Shown here: piece after piece, positions 24,834 to 32,920 of the stretch
Numbering within the stretch: the first letter of the stretch is position 1
How the letters are laid out: each line of letters starts with the position of its first letter
Source of the DNA: JAJFUE01 sp039683515
Lineage (GTDB): Bacteria > Sumerlaeota > Sumerlaeia > MVZB01
DNA: 47,192 nucleotides
Direction: 5' to 3'
Assembly: GCA_039683515.1 (NCBI GenBank)
Contig: JBDKRG010000027.1
Coordinates: 1 to 47,192, forward strand
Notes under the pieces: generated by a model
The model's database searches: none
What the model saw: the letters and a program-made list of their open reading frames with translations, nothing else
What the model was told of the DNA's origin: nothing
Position numbers and translations under genes: made by a program

Positions 24834-25748
24834 ATGGTTGAAACCCTCGCCGCCGTCATCCGTTTGCTGATCGCCATGGCGCTGGCGCCGCTGCTGCTGG
24901 GCATGATCAACCGCACCAAGGCGGTGATGGCCGGCCGGCGCGGTCAGCCGCTCCTGCAGCCGTATTACGATTTGAGGAAACTTCTCGGCAAGGGCGCCGT
25001 CTACAGCCGCACGACGACGTGGGTGTTCAAGCTCGGGCCGCTCGGGACGCTGGCGGCGGTCGCGGTCGCCGCGGCGATCGTGCCGTGGGGCGGGCTCGGC
25101 GCGCCGGTAAGCTTCTTCGGCGATTTCATCCTGATGGCCTACATGCTCGGGCTCGGGCGGTTCCTGACGGTGATCGCCGCGCTCGACACCGGCTCCAGCT
25201 TCGAGGGGATGGGGGCGAGCCGCGAGGTTTACTTCTCGGCGCTGGCCGAGCCGACGCTGCTCCTGGGGCTGGTCGCGCTGGCCAGGCTCGGCGGGGCGAT
25301 GTCGCTCTCGGCCATGTATGCGAACATGAGCCCGCAGGTGTGGGCCGCGGCCGGGCCGGCGCTGCTGCTGATCGTCGCGGCGCTGATCGTGGTGGCGCTC
25401 ACCGAGGCCTCGCGCATCCCGGTCGACGACCCGACGACCCACCTGGAACTGACGATGATTCATGAGGTGATGGTCCTCGACCACGGCGGCCCCGACTTCG
25501 CGCTGATCGGTTACGGCGCGGCGCTCAAGCTGTGGACGCTCCTGGCGCTGATCGCGGGGCTGGTGATTCCGCACACCGGGCGGATGTGGCTGGACGCGGC
25601 GGCGTTCCTGGCCGTGATGGCCGGGCTCGCGGTCGTGATCGGCATGATCGAATCGACAATGGCGCGGCTCAGGCTGGTGCGCGTGCCGCAAATGCTCCTG
25701 GGGGCGGGCGCGCTGGCCGTGCTCGCGATCCTGCTGGCGCTGAGGTGA
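24834..25748 (+). CDS. Hydrogenase-4 subunit C-like / NuoH-like membrane subunit
   Basis: Product of 304 residues with eight or so membrane helices. It has the HyfC/HycD/NuoH pattern: INRTKAVMAGRRGQPLLQPY, then YDLRKLLGKG near the N-terminus, ALDTGSSFEGMGASRE, and the acidic loop TEASRIPVDDPTTHLELTMI, then HEVMVLDHGG. In complex I this subunit forms the quinone channel and couples the peripheral arm to the membrane arm. The start is one base after the hyfB-like stop, implying translational coupling. Confidence 0.95.
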   Translation: MVETLAAVIRLLIAMALAPLLLGMINRTKAVMAGRRGQPLLQPYYDLRKLLGKGAVYSRTTTWVFKLGPLGTLAAVAVAAAIVPWGGLGAPVSFFGDFILMAYMLGLGRFLTVIAALDTGSSFEGMGASREVYFSALAEPTLLLGLVALARLGGAMSLSAMYANMSPQVWAAAGPALLLIVAALIVVALTEASRIPVDDPTTHLELTMIHEVMVLDHGGPDFALIGYGAALKLWTLLALIAGLVIPHTGRMWLDAAAFLAVMAGLAVVIGMIESTMARLRLVRVPQMLLGAGALAVLAILLALR

Positions 25749-25753
25749 CGGCG

Positions 25754-26398
25754 ATGGGCGGTTGGATGGACATGATCCTGGTGCTGCTGATCCTGCCCGG
25801 CTTCGTGATGCTCGGGTCGAGCCGGCTGCAGGCGTGCCTGGGCGCGCTGGCGCTGCAGGGGATGCTGATGGGCGTGCTGCCGCTGGTTTCGGCCGAGTCG
25901 CCGATCACGGTGCGGCTGGCCTGCCTGGCGCTGATCACGATCGCGCTCAAGGGGGTGACGCTGCCGCGGCTTCTCGAAAAGGCCATGCGCCGCGCCGAGG
26001 TCCGCCACGAAGTCGAGCCGTTTATCGGGTTCGGGACTTCCATTCTCGTGGGGATCGTCGGGCTGGCGGTCTCGTTCTGGCTTTCGACGCGGCTGCCGCT
26101 GCCGGGCTCGACGAAGCCGTCGCTGGCGCTGGCGATCGCGCTGTTCAATATTTTCGTCGGCTTCACGCTGCTGGTGACGCGCAAGGTCGCGCTCAACCAG
26201 GTGCTCGGCTACCTCGTGCTGGAGAGCGGCATTTACATCTTCGGCATGGCGCTGGCCCTCGAGCTGCCGCTGATGGTCGAGCTCGGCGTGCTGCTCGACG
26301 TGTTCGTGGCGGTGTTCGTGATGGGGATCATGATCTTCCACATCAGCCGCGCGTTCGAGCATATCGATACCGACCGGATGTCCACCTTAAAGGAGTAA
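25754..26398 (+). CDS. Hydrogenase-4 subunit E-like membrane protein
   Basis: Product of 214 residues with about seven hydrophobic segments, close to the usual HyfE length. The segments FNIFVGFTLLVTRKVALNQV, then LGYLVLESGIYIFGMAL, and ELPLMVELGVLLDVFVAVFV are characteristic; HyfE is related in part to NuoK. The ATG at 25754 lies 5 bases after the hyfC-like stop; a GTG at 25745 is also in frame. The next gene begins 68 bases on, after a composite repeat array. Confidence 0.92.
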   Translation: MGGWMDMILVLLILPGFVMLGSSRLQACLGALALQGMLMGVLPLVSAESPITVRLACLALITIALKGVTLPRLLEKAMRRAEVRHEVEPFIGFGTSILVGIVGLAVSFWLSTRLPLPGSTKPSLALAIALFNIFVGFTLLVTRKVALNQVLGYLVLESGIYIFGMALALELPLMVELGVLLDVFVAVFVMGIMIFHISRAFEHIDTDRMSTLKE

Positions 26399-26411
26399 TC
26401 GCCCCCATTCG

Positions 26412-26465
26412 CGCTCGTGCTCGTGCGTCGTAATCGTAATCGTAATCGAAAATCGAATAGAATCG
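26412..26465. repeat. Composite array (inverted orientation) inside the operon
   Basis: CGCTCGTGCTCGTGCGTC, three GTAATC hexamers, then GAAAATCGAATAGAATCG. It is the reverse complement of the module order at 15417 and 16500. It fills the 68-base gap between the hyfE-like stop and the hyfF-like start, where neighbouring junctions are 1-5 bases. Confidence 0.85.
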
Positions 26466-26466
26466 T

Positions 26467-27933
26467 ATGCTCCTACTCATCATCACCATCCCCTTCGTAT
26501 TCGGCGCGCTCTCGTTCCTGATTCGCGCGACGGCGGCGCGCCGCGCACTGCTGATCGCGGGCGCCGTGCTGCACGCCGCGCTCGTTGCCTCGGCGTGGCA
26601 CACGCGCCCGGCGCCGGCGCTGGCCGGATGGCTGGCGCTCGACGATGCGGGCCTGCTGTTCCTGTCGATCACGAGCCTGCTGTTCGCCGCCGCCGCGCTC
26701 TACGCGATCGCGTTCCTGAAGCGAGAGCATCACGACAAGGCCCGGCGCGATTTCGACGACGAAGAGCTGTTTACGAACGCGCCCGAGGCGGTCCTGATCG
26801 GCTGCCTGTTCCTGTTTCTCGGGACGATGTCGATCGTCTGCGCAAGCCAGCACCTGGGGCTGCTGTGGGTGGCGGTCGAGGCGACGACGCTGGCCAGCGC
26901 GCCGCTGATTTATTTCCACCGCCACGCGCGCTCGCTCGAGGCGGCGTGGAAATACCTGCTCATCTGCTCGATCGGCATCGCGCTGGCGCTGCTCGGCAAC
27001 TTCCTGCTGGCGGTCGCCACGATGAACACCGGCGGCCACGAGATGCCGCTGCTGGTCAATTCTCTCGTGGCCAACGCGCGGGCGTTCAGCCAGCCGTGGC
27101 TCAAGGCGGCGTTCATCTTCCTGCTCGTCGGCTACGGGACGAAGATGGGCCTGGCGCCGCTGCACACGTGGCTGCCGGACGCGCACAGCGAGTCGCCGTC
27201 GATGGTCTCGGCGCTGCTGTCGGGCGCGCTCCTGAACTGCGCGTTCCTGGGGATCCTGCGGGCGCGGCAAATCTGCGTCGCGGCGGGGCTCGAGGAGTTC
27301 ACCGGCGGCCTGCTCGTCGGCCTCGGGCTGCTGTCGATGGCGTTCGCGGCCGTGTTCATCCTTGCGCAGGCCGACTATAAAAGGCTGCTGGCCTACTCCA
27401 GCGTCGAGCACATGGGGATCCTCGCCGTCGGCGTCGGCGTCGGCGGCATCGGCACGTTCGGCGCGCTCTTCCACGCGATCAACCACTCGCTCACCAAGGC
27501 GATGCTGTTCCTCGTCGCGGGCAACATCCTGGCGCTGTACCAGACCAAGTCGGTCAAGTCGGTGCGCGGGCTGTCGCGGCGGCTGCCGGTTTCGGCGGGG
27601 CTGTGGCTGGCCGGGTTCTTCGCGATCACCGGCTCGCCGCCGTTCGGGACGTTCTTCAGCGAGATGACGATCCTGCGCGGGGCGCTCGCGCACGGCAGCC
27701 TCGCGGTCGGGATCGTTTACCTGGCCTTGCTCGCCATGATTTTCGTCGCCATGGCGACCGTGATCCTGCGGATGACGCAGGGCGACGCCGACGGGGCGAC
27801 GGTGAGCGAGCCGTGGCTTGCGATCGTGCCGCCCGCGGCGCTCTGCGCGCTGACGCTGGTGCTCGGATTCTACCTGCCCCCCGCGCTGGCCGACGTGCTG
27901 CACGGCGCGGCGCGGATCGTGGGAGGGATGTGA
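26467..27933 (+). CDS. Hydrogenase-4 subunit F-like / NuoN-NuoL-like ion-translocating subunit
   Basis: Product of 488 residues, matching HyfF in length. About 13-14 membrane helices. Conserved charged residues: Glu in LLWVAVEATTLASAPLIYFH, Lys in GYGTKMGLAPLHTWLPDAHS, Lys/Glu in YKRLLAYSSVEHMG, and FHAINHSLTKAMLFLVAGN. It is a second antiporter-like subunit of the membrane arm beside the HyfB-like one. A HyfD-like third subunit is not present. Its stop overlaps the next start (TGATG). Confidence 0.94.
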   Translation: MLLLIITIPFVFGALSFLIRATAARRALLIAGAVLHAALVASAWHTRPAPALAGWLALDDAGLLFLSITSLLFAAAALYAIAFLKREHHDKARRDFDDEELFTNAPEAVLIGCLFLFLGTMSIVCASQHLGLLWVAVEATTLASAPLIYFHRHARSLEAAWKYLLICSIGIALALLGNFLLAVATMNTGGHEMPLLVNSLVANARAFSQPWLKAAFIFLLVGYGTKMGLAPLHTWLPDAHSESPSMVSALLSGALLNCAFLGILRARQICVAAGLEEFTGGLLVGLGLLSMAFAAVFILAQADYKRLLAYSSVEHMGILAVGVGVGGIGTFGALFHAINHSLTKAMLFLVAGNILALYQTKSVKSVRGLSRRLPVSAGLWLAGFFAITGSPPFGTFFSEMTILRGALAHGSLAVGIVYLALLAMIFVAMATVILRMTQGDADGATVSEPWLAIVPPAALCALTLVLGFYLPPALADVLHGAARIVGGM

Positions 27934-29432
27934 TGGCGCCATTTTCATCCCCCAGCGTCCGCAACGCCCAGGCCTTTGACGCCGCCGGCGTCCCGGTTTT
28001 GGAAATCGACGAATTCCGGCAGCGCGTCATCCATGGCGTGCTGACCGAAGGCCGGCTCGCGGCGCTGTTCGGCTGGCCCGCCGATGGCGGCGTGCGGCTC
28101 TTTGCCGTGATCGCCAACGACGAGGCGGGGACGCTCTCGGTCTGCTCGGCGCTCGCCGGCAAGGCCTACGAGTCGCTCACCCCCGAGTGCCCGCAGGCGC
28201 ACTGGTTCGAGCGCGAGATCGCCGAACAGTGGGGGATCGAGCCGATCGGCCACCCGTGGCTCAAGCCGATCCGGTTTCACAAGCCCTGGCGCAACGGCAA
28301 CGGCAACACGCCCGAGCCGGGCGTGACCGACTACTACCGCGTCGAGGGCGAGGAGATCCACGAGGTCGCCGTCGGGCCGGTCCACGCCGGGATCATCGAG
28401 CCGGGCCACTTCCGGTTCCAGTGCCACGGCGAAAAGGTGCTGCACCTGGAGATCGAGCTCGGCTACCAGCACCGCGGCATCGAGCGCGCGATGGCGGGCG
28501 GGGTCACGCCGCGCACGCTGCATTTGATGGAAACCGCGGCGGGCGACACGACGGTCGGCCACGCGCTCGCCTATTGCCAGGCGCTGGAAGCGCTCGCGGG
28601 GATGGGCGTGCCGGGGCGCGCCGATTCGCTGCGCGGCGTCGCGCTGGAGCTCGAGCGCCTCGCCAATCACGCCGGCGACCTCGGCGCGCTGGCCGGAGAC
28701 GTCGGGTTCCTGCCGACGGCCTCGTTCTGCGGGCGGCTGCGCGGAAGTTTCCTGAACCTGACGGCGCTGCTGTGCGGCAACCGCTTCGGCCGCGGGATGA
28801 TCCGGCCCGGCGGCGTCGGCTTCGATGCCGACCGGCTGCGGCTCGGCGAGCTCGAGCGGCGGCTCGACGAAACGATGCGCGACCTGACCGGCGCGATCGA
28901 GCTGCTGTGGGACACGCCGTCGGTGATGGCGCGGTTCGAGGACACCGGCCGCGTGAGCATCGAGGATTGCCTCGCGGCGGGGCTCGTCGGCCCGCCGGCG
29001 CGCGCGTGCGGCGTCGACTGCGACACGCGCCTGGCGTTCCCGACCGGCATCTGGCGGTTCGCGACGGTGCCGACGGCGACGTGGCATTCGGGCGACGTGT
29101 TCGCGCGGGCGCTCGTGCGCTGGCAGGAGATCCAGCGCTCGGCCGATTTCATCCGCCAGCAGCTCCACTCGATCCCCGAGGGGACGGCGCGCCACGAAAC
29201 CAGGACACCGCGCCCCAACCAGATGGTGGTGTCGCTCATCGAAGGCTGGCGCGGCGAAATCTGCCACGTCGCGATGACCGGCGCGGCCGGGCAACTGGCC
29301 GGCTACAAGATCGTCGACCCGTCGTTCCACAACTGGTTCGGCCTGGCGCTGGCGCTGCGCGGCCAGGAGATCTCCGACTTCCCGCTGTGCAACAAGAGCT
29401 TCAATTTGAGTTACTGCGGGCACGATTTATGA
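27933..29432 (+). CDS. Hydrogenase-4 subunit G-like (NuoC-NuoD fusion) lacking all Ni-binding cysteines
   Basis: Product of 499 residues. Residues 1 to about 125 match the 30-kDa NuoC-like part (AHWFEREIAEQWGIEPIGHP, then WLKPIRFHKPW). Residues about 145-499 match the HyfG/HycE/NuoD 49-kDa part: HFRFQCHGEKVLHLEIELGY, then QHRGIE and LERLANHAGDLGAL. The first NiFe motif, expected as E-R-[IV]-C-G-x-C, reads ETAAGDT, so Ala203 and Thr206 replace the cysteines. The second, expected as D-P-C-x-x-C, reads DPSFHN, with Ser464 and Asn467. [NiFe] catalysis is therefore not expected, as in NuoD and the energy-converting hydrogenase-related (Ehr) proteins. A quinone or other redox partner is the alternative. 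It overlaps the hyfF-like stop by one base. Confidence 0.93.
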   Translation: MAPFSSPSVRNAQAFDAAGVPVLEIDEFRQRVIHGVLTEGRLAALFGWPADGGVRLFAVIANDEAGTLSVCSALAGKAYESLTPECPQAHWFEREIAEQWGIEPIGHPWLKPIRFHKPWRNGNGNTPEPGVTDYYRVEGEEIHEVAVGPVHAGIIEPGHFRFQCHGEKVLHLEIELGYQHRGIERAMAGGVTPRTLHLMETAAGDTTVGHALAYCQALEALAGMGVPGRADSLRGVALELERLANHAGDLGALAGDVGFLPTASFCGRLRGSFLNLTALLCGNRFGRGMIRPGGVGFDADRLRLGELERRLDETMRDLTGAIELLWDTPSVMARFEDTGRVSIEDCLAAGLVGPPARACGVDCDTRLAFPTGIWRFATVPTATWHSGDVFARALVRWQEIQRSADFIRQQLHSIPEGTARHETRTPRPNQMVVSLIEGWRGEICHVAMTGAAGQLAGYKIVDPSFHNWFGLALALRGQEISDFPLCNKSFNLSYCGHDL

Positions 29433-29441
29433 TGACCGAGC

Positions 29442-29514
29442 GCAGTAGCCCGAGCGTGAGCGAGGGACTCACGCGAGACGTCAATCAATCCCTCGCTCAC
29501 GCTCGGGCTACTGC
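29442..29514. repeat. Perfect 26-bp inverted repeat between hyfG-like and ferredoxin-NuoB-like genes
   Basis: Arms at 29442-29467 and 29489-29514 are exact reverse complements (right arm begins TCCCTCGCTCACGCTCGG), with a 21-base loop. The same half-site with one mismatch is at 21113-21141. It has the look of a REP/BIME-type element and splits the operon, leaving 97 bases between genes. Confidence 0.93.
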
Positions 29515-29529
29515 ATTAAAGGGCTGGCA

Positions 29530-30294
29530 ATGTTAGACAGCATCATCGAACGACTCAAGCAGGGCCGCCAGACGATCGCCTGGCCGAAGCAGCCGCCGGA
29601 GCTGCCCGACCGGTTCCGCGGCCGCCTGATTGTCGACCCGGAGCTGTGCCTGGAGGGATGCGAAGTCTGCGTGAAGACGTGCCCGGTCGGGGCGCTGGAG
29701 CGGCCGACGGCCGCGGCGCCGCGCGTCGACCTCGGCAAGTGCCTGTTCTGCGCCGATTGCGCGGAGGCGTGCCCGGTCGGGGCGATCGGCCACAGCCGCG
29801 ACTGGCGCCTGGCGGCGCGCAAGCGCGAGCACTTCATTTTGTCGCCCGACGAGGCGCTGCCGCTGGCCGAGGCTCTGGACGAGCAGTCGCGCCGGCTGTT
29901 CGGCCGCTCGCTCAAGCTGCGCGAGGTGAGCGCCGGCGGCTGCAACGCGTGCGAGGCCGACACCAACGTTCTCGGCACGATCGGCTATGACCTCGGGCGG
30001 TTCGGCATCCAGTTCGTCGCCTCGCCGCGCCACGCCGACGGGATCCTGATCACCGGCCCCGTGACCAAAAACATGGAACTGGCTTTGAAGAAGACCTACG
30101 ACGCGGTCCCCGCGCCCAAGATCGTGATCGCCGTCGGCGCGTGCGCGATCTCGGGCGGGCCGTTCGCCGGCAACGAGGAAATCGTCGGCGGCGCGGACCC
30201 GGTCGTGCCGGTCGACCTTTACATCCCCGGCTGCCCGCCGCACCCGATCACGATCCTGGACGGCCTGGTGCGGCTGCTGGGAAGAATTCAATAA
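29530..30294 (+). CDS. Fused two-cluster ferredoxin and NuoB-like small subunit of the hydrogenase-related complex
   Basis: Product of 254 residues. Residues 33-90 hold two [4Fe-4S] binding motifs: Cys40, 44, 47, 51 (C-x3-C-x2-C-x3-CP, first spacing one longer than usual) and Cys71, 74, 77, 81 (C-x2-C-x2-C-x3-CP), as in NuoI/HyfH. Residues about 130-254 are NuoB/HyfI-like with Cys138 and Cys141 (GGCNACEAD), Cys205 (AVGACAISGGPF) and Cys235 (YIPGCPPHP), enough for the proximal [4Fe-4S] cluster. A complete electron wire is thus in one chain, ending at a large subunit without nickel. No formate dehydrogenase or NADH subunit follows; the electron donor is unknown. Confidence 0.93.
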   Translation: MLDSIIERLKQGRQTIAWPKQPPELPDRFRGRLIVDPELCLEGCEVCVKTCPVGALERPTAAAPRVDLGKCLFCADCAEACPVGAIGHSRDWRLAARKREHFILSPDEALPLAEALDEQSRRLFGRSLKLREVSAGGCNACEADTNVLGTIGYDLGRFGIQFVASPRHADGILITGPVTKNMELALKKTYDAVPAPKIVIAVGACAISGGPFAGNEEIVGGADPVVPVDLYIPGCPPHPITILDGLVRLLGRIQ

Positions 30295-30441
30295 CCGCCG
30301 CTGCGGCCATGAATGTTTCCCCATTTTGTGCGCGCAAAATCGGGTGGCGAATCGTTTTTTCGTGCAAATCGGCCTAAATCTTGGTTCTCTTTGTAGGCAT
30401 TTGTGACGTTGCGCACAAACTTACAAGAGGAGCGGCATCCC

Positions 30442-32847
30442 ATGTTTATGAGTCGATTGAGCGTGATCGCCCTGGCGCTGGCGTTGAATGCGTCGGCGCT
30501 CGCCGGCCCGGTCAAGCCGGGCTCGATCTATCACCGCGGGTGGGTCGATTTCAACAAGAACGGCAAGAAAGACGTCTACGAGGACCCGACGAAACCGGTC
30601 GACGCCCGGGTCGAGGATCTCCTCGGCCAGATGAACACCGATGAGAAGACCATGCAGATGGTCACGCTCTACGGCTATGCGCGCGTGCTCAAGGACGCGA
30701 TGCCGACCCCCGAATGGAAGAGCGAGATCTGGAAGGACGGCGTCTGCAACATCGACGAGCAGCACAACGGCTTCAAGCCGACGCAGTACGACAAGCCGCC
30801 TTCAAAGCACGCCGAGGCGATCAACACGGTCCAGCGCTGGTTCGTCGAGGAGACCCGCCTGGGCATCCCGGTCGACTTCACCAACGAGGGGATCCACGGC
30901 ATCCGCCAGACGGGGGCGACCGATTTCCCGACGCCGCCGGCCATGGGGGCGTCGTTCGACCGCGAGCTCGTCCGCGAGATTGCCCGCGCGACGGGGCGCG
31001 AGGCCCGCGCCACCGGCTACACCAACATCTACGCCCCGATCCTGGACCTGTCGCGCGACCCGCGCTGGGGCCGCTGCGAGGAATGCTACAGCGAGGACCC
31101 GTACCTGGCCGCCGAGCTCGGCGTCGAGATGGTCCTGGGCCTGCAGGAAAACCACGTCGCCGCCACGCCGAAGCACTTCGCCGTCTACAGCGTCCCCGAG
31201 GGCGGCCGCGAGGGGCTGTCGCGCATCAACCCCCAGGTGACCTGGCGCGACGTCCAGACGATCTACAACCCGCCGTTCAAGGCCGCGTTCATGCGCGGCA
31301 AGGCGATGGGCGTGATGGCCTCCTACAACGACTACGACGCGATCCCGGTGGCGGCCAGCAAGATGTTCCTGACCGACATCCTGCGCCAGCAGTGGGGGTT
31401 CAAGGGCTACATCGTCTCCGACAGCGACGCCGTCGAATACATCGAAAACAAGCATCGCGTCGCCGCCACCTACAAGGAAGCCGTCCGGATGTCGGTTCAG
31501 GCCGGCCTGAACGTGCGCACGACGTTCACGCCGCCGTCGGACTTCGTGACGCCGCTGCGCGAGCTGGTTCGCGAAGGCAGCCTCTCGATGGAGACGATCG
31601 ACAGCCGGGTGCGCGACGTCCTGCGCGTCAAGTTCACGCTCGGCCTGTTCGACGAGCCATACGTCAAGAACCCCAAGGCCGCCGACAAGCTGTTCCAGTC
31701 CAAGGACAGCCTGGCGCTGGCCCGCCGCGGCATCGCGGAATCGGTCGTCCTGCTGAAGAACGACAACAACCCGGCCGGCGGCCCCGGCCAGGGCGAAAAG
31801 ATCCTGCCGCTGGACCGCAAGAAGATCAAATCGATCCTCGTCGCCGGTCCGCTCGCCGGCGAAACCAAGGACCTGATCGGCGGCTACGGCCCGATGCACG
31901 AGACGGTCACGAGCATGGTCGACGGCCTCAAGGCCAAGGTCGGCAAGGGGATCGAAGTCCGCTACGCCAAGGGGTGCGACCTGGTCGACAAGCGCTTCCC
32001 CGAGAGCGATCTCTACAGCGAGCCCCTGACCGACGAGGAACAGAAGGGAATCGACGAGGCCGTCGCGCTGACTGAAAAATCCGACGTCTGCATCCTCGTC
32101 CTCGGCGAGAACGACCAGTACGTCGGCGAAAACGCCTCGCGCACGAGCATCGAGCTGATGGGCCGCCAGAACGACCTCGCCCGGGCGATCTTCGAGACCG
32201 GCACGCCGACGATCGTCATCCTGATGAACGGCCGCGTCCTGACGATCAACTACATCAAGGAAAAGATGCCGGCGATCCTCGAGGCGTGGTTCCCCGGGCC
32301 ACAGGGCGCCGAGGTTCTGGCCGACATCCTCTTCGGCGACGTCAACCCGAGCGGCAAGCTCCCGGTCACGTTCCCCAAGACGCTCGGCCAGATGCCGTAC
32401 GTCTTCCCGTATCACCCGGGCTCGCGCGCCGAACAGCGCCGCGGCGTCAACGGCTACCTGTTCCCGTTCGGCCACGGCCTGAGCTACACGCAGTTCCAGT
32501 ACGGCAACCTGAGGATCTCGCCGACGCAGCAGAAGCCGCAGGGCAAGATCAAGGTCAGCGTCGGCGTCACCAACGCCGGCTCGCGCGAGGGCGACGAGGT
32601 CGTCCAGCTCTACGTCCGCGACGTCGTCAGCAGCGTCGTCACCAACGTCCGGGACCTGCGCGGCTTCCAGCGCGTGCACCTCAAGCCGGGCGAGTCCAGG
32701 ACGGTCGAGTTCTGGCTCGGCCCCGACGAGCTGCAGCTCTACAACGCCCACAACGAATGGGTCGTCGAGCCGGGCCAGTTCAAGGTCGAGATCGGCACGT
32801 CGAGCGAGGACATCAAGCTCGAGCAGACGTTCGACATCGTCGGCTAA
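30442..32847 (+). CDS. Exported glycoside hydrolase family 3 beta-glycosidase
   Basis: Product of 801 residues from ATG 30442, with GAGGAG about 8 bases upstream. The signal peptide is cut near ALA-GP. After the short segment DFNKNGKKDVYEDP, which looks Ca-loop-like, come the GH3 N-terminal barrel (DLSRDPRWGRCEECYSEDPY, KHFAVYS, and the nucleophile Asp in GFKGYIVSDSDAVEY), the GH3 C-terminal alpha/beta domain (VLILGEN-like CILVLGENDQY, DILFGDVNPSGKLPVTFPKT) and a fibronectin-III-like domain at the C-terminus. Beta-glucosidases, beta-xylosidases and beta-N-acetylhexosaminidases share this plan, so the substrate is not predictable. It probably cleaves imported or surface oligosaccharides in the periplasm. 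It stands alone with its own terminator. Confidence 0.95.
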   Translation: MFMSRLSVIALALALNASALAGPVKPGSIYHRGWVDFNKNGKKDVYEDPTKPVDARVEDLLGQMNTDEKTMQMVTLYGYARVLKDAMPTPEWKSEIWKDGVCNIDEQHNGFKPTQYDKPPSKHAEAINTVQRWFVEETRLGIPVDFTNEGIHGIRQTGATDFPTPPAMGASFDRELVREIARATGREARATGYTNIYAPILDLSRDPRWGRCEECYSEDPYLAAELGVEMVLGLQENHVAATPKHFAVYSVPEGGREGLSRINPQVTWRDVQTIYNPPFKAAFMRGKAMGVMASYNDYDAIPVAASKMFLTDILRQQWGFKGYIVSDSDAVEYIENKHRVAATYKEAVRMSVQAGLNVRTTFTPPSDFVTPLRELVREGSLSMETIDSRVRDVLRVKFTLGLFDEPYVKNPKAADKLFQSKDSLALARRGIAESVVLLKNDNNPAGGPGQGEKILPLDRKKIKSILVAGPLAGETKDLIGGYGPMHETVTSMVDGLKAKVGKGIEVRYAKGCDLVDKRFPESDLYSEPLTDEEQKGIDEAVALTEKSDVCILVLGENDQYVGENASRTSIELMGRQNDLARAIFETGTPTIVILMNGRVLTINYIKEKMPAILEAWFPGPQGAEVLADILFGDVNPSGKLPVTFPKTLGQMPYVFPYHPGSRAEQRRGVNGYLFPFGHGLSYTQFQYGNLRISPTQQKPQGKIKVSVGVTNAGSREGDEVVQLYVRDVVSSVVTNVRDLRGFQRVHLKPGESRTVEFWLGPDELQLYNAHNEWVVEPGQFKVEIGTSSEDIKLEQTFDIVG

Positions 32848-32872
32848 AAACAGATTGCATGTCGTTCGAGAT

Positions 32873-32907
32873 GTGGGTAACGGTTGAATCGGCCGTTACC
32901 CACTTTT
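32873..32907 (+). terminator. Intrinsic terminator after the GH3 gene
   Basis: GTGGGTAACGG (32873-32883) pairs perfectly with CCGTTACCCAC (32893-32903) and is followed by TTTT. Confidence 0.9.
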
Positions 32908-32920
32908 GATAGGCAGTTCA

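Noticed and set aside
22321..24870. An 849-residue frame across the EIIA and hyfB-like genes
   Set aside because: Arg/Gly/Pro/Ala-rich shadow in the +1 frame relative to two well-recognised genes. The equally long antisense frame at 22898-24772 is rejected for the same reason.
22880..30294. A working H2-evolving hydrogenase-4 or formate hydrogenlyase
   Set aside because: The large subunit has none of the four Ni-binding cysteines, and no formate dehydrogenase or maturation gene is present.
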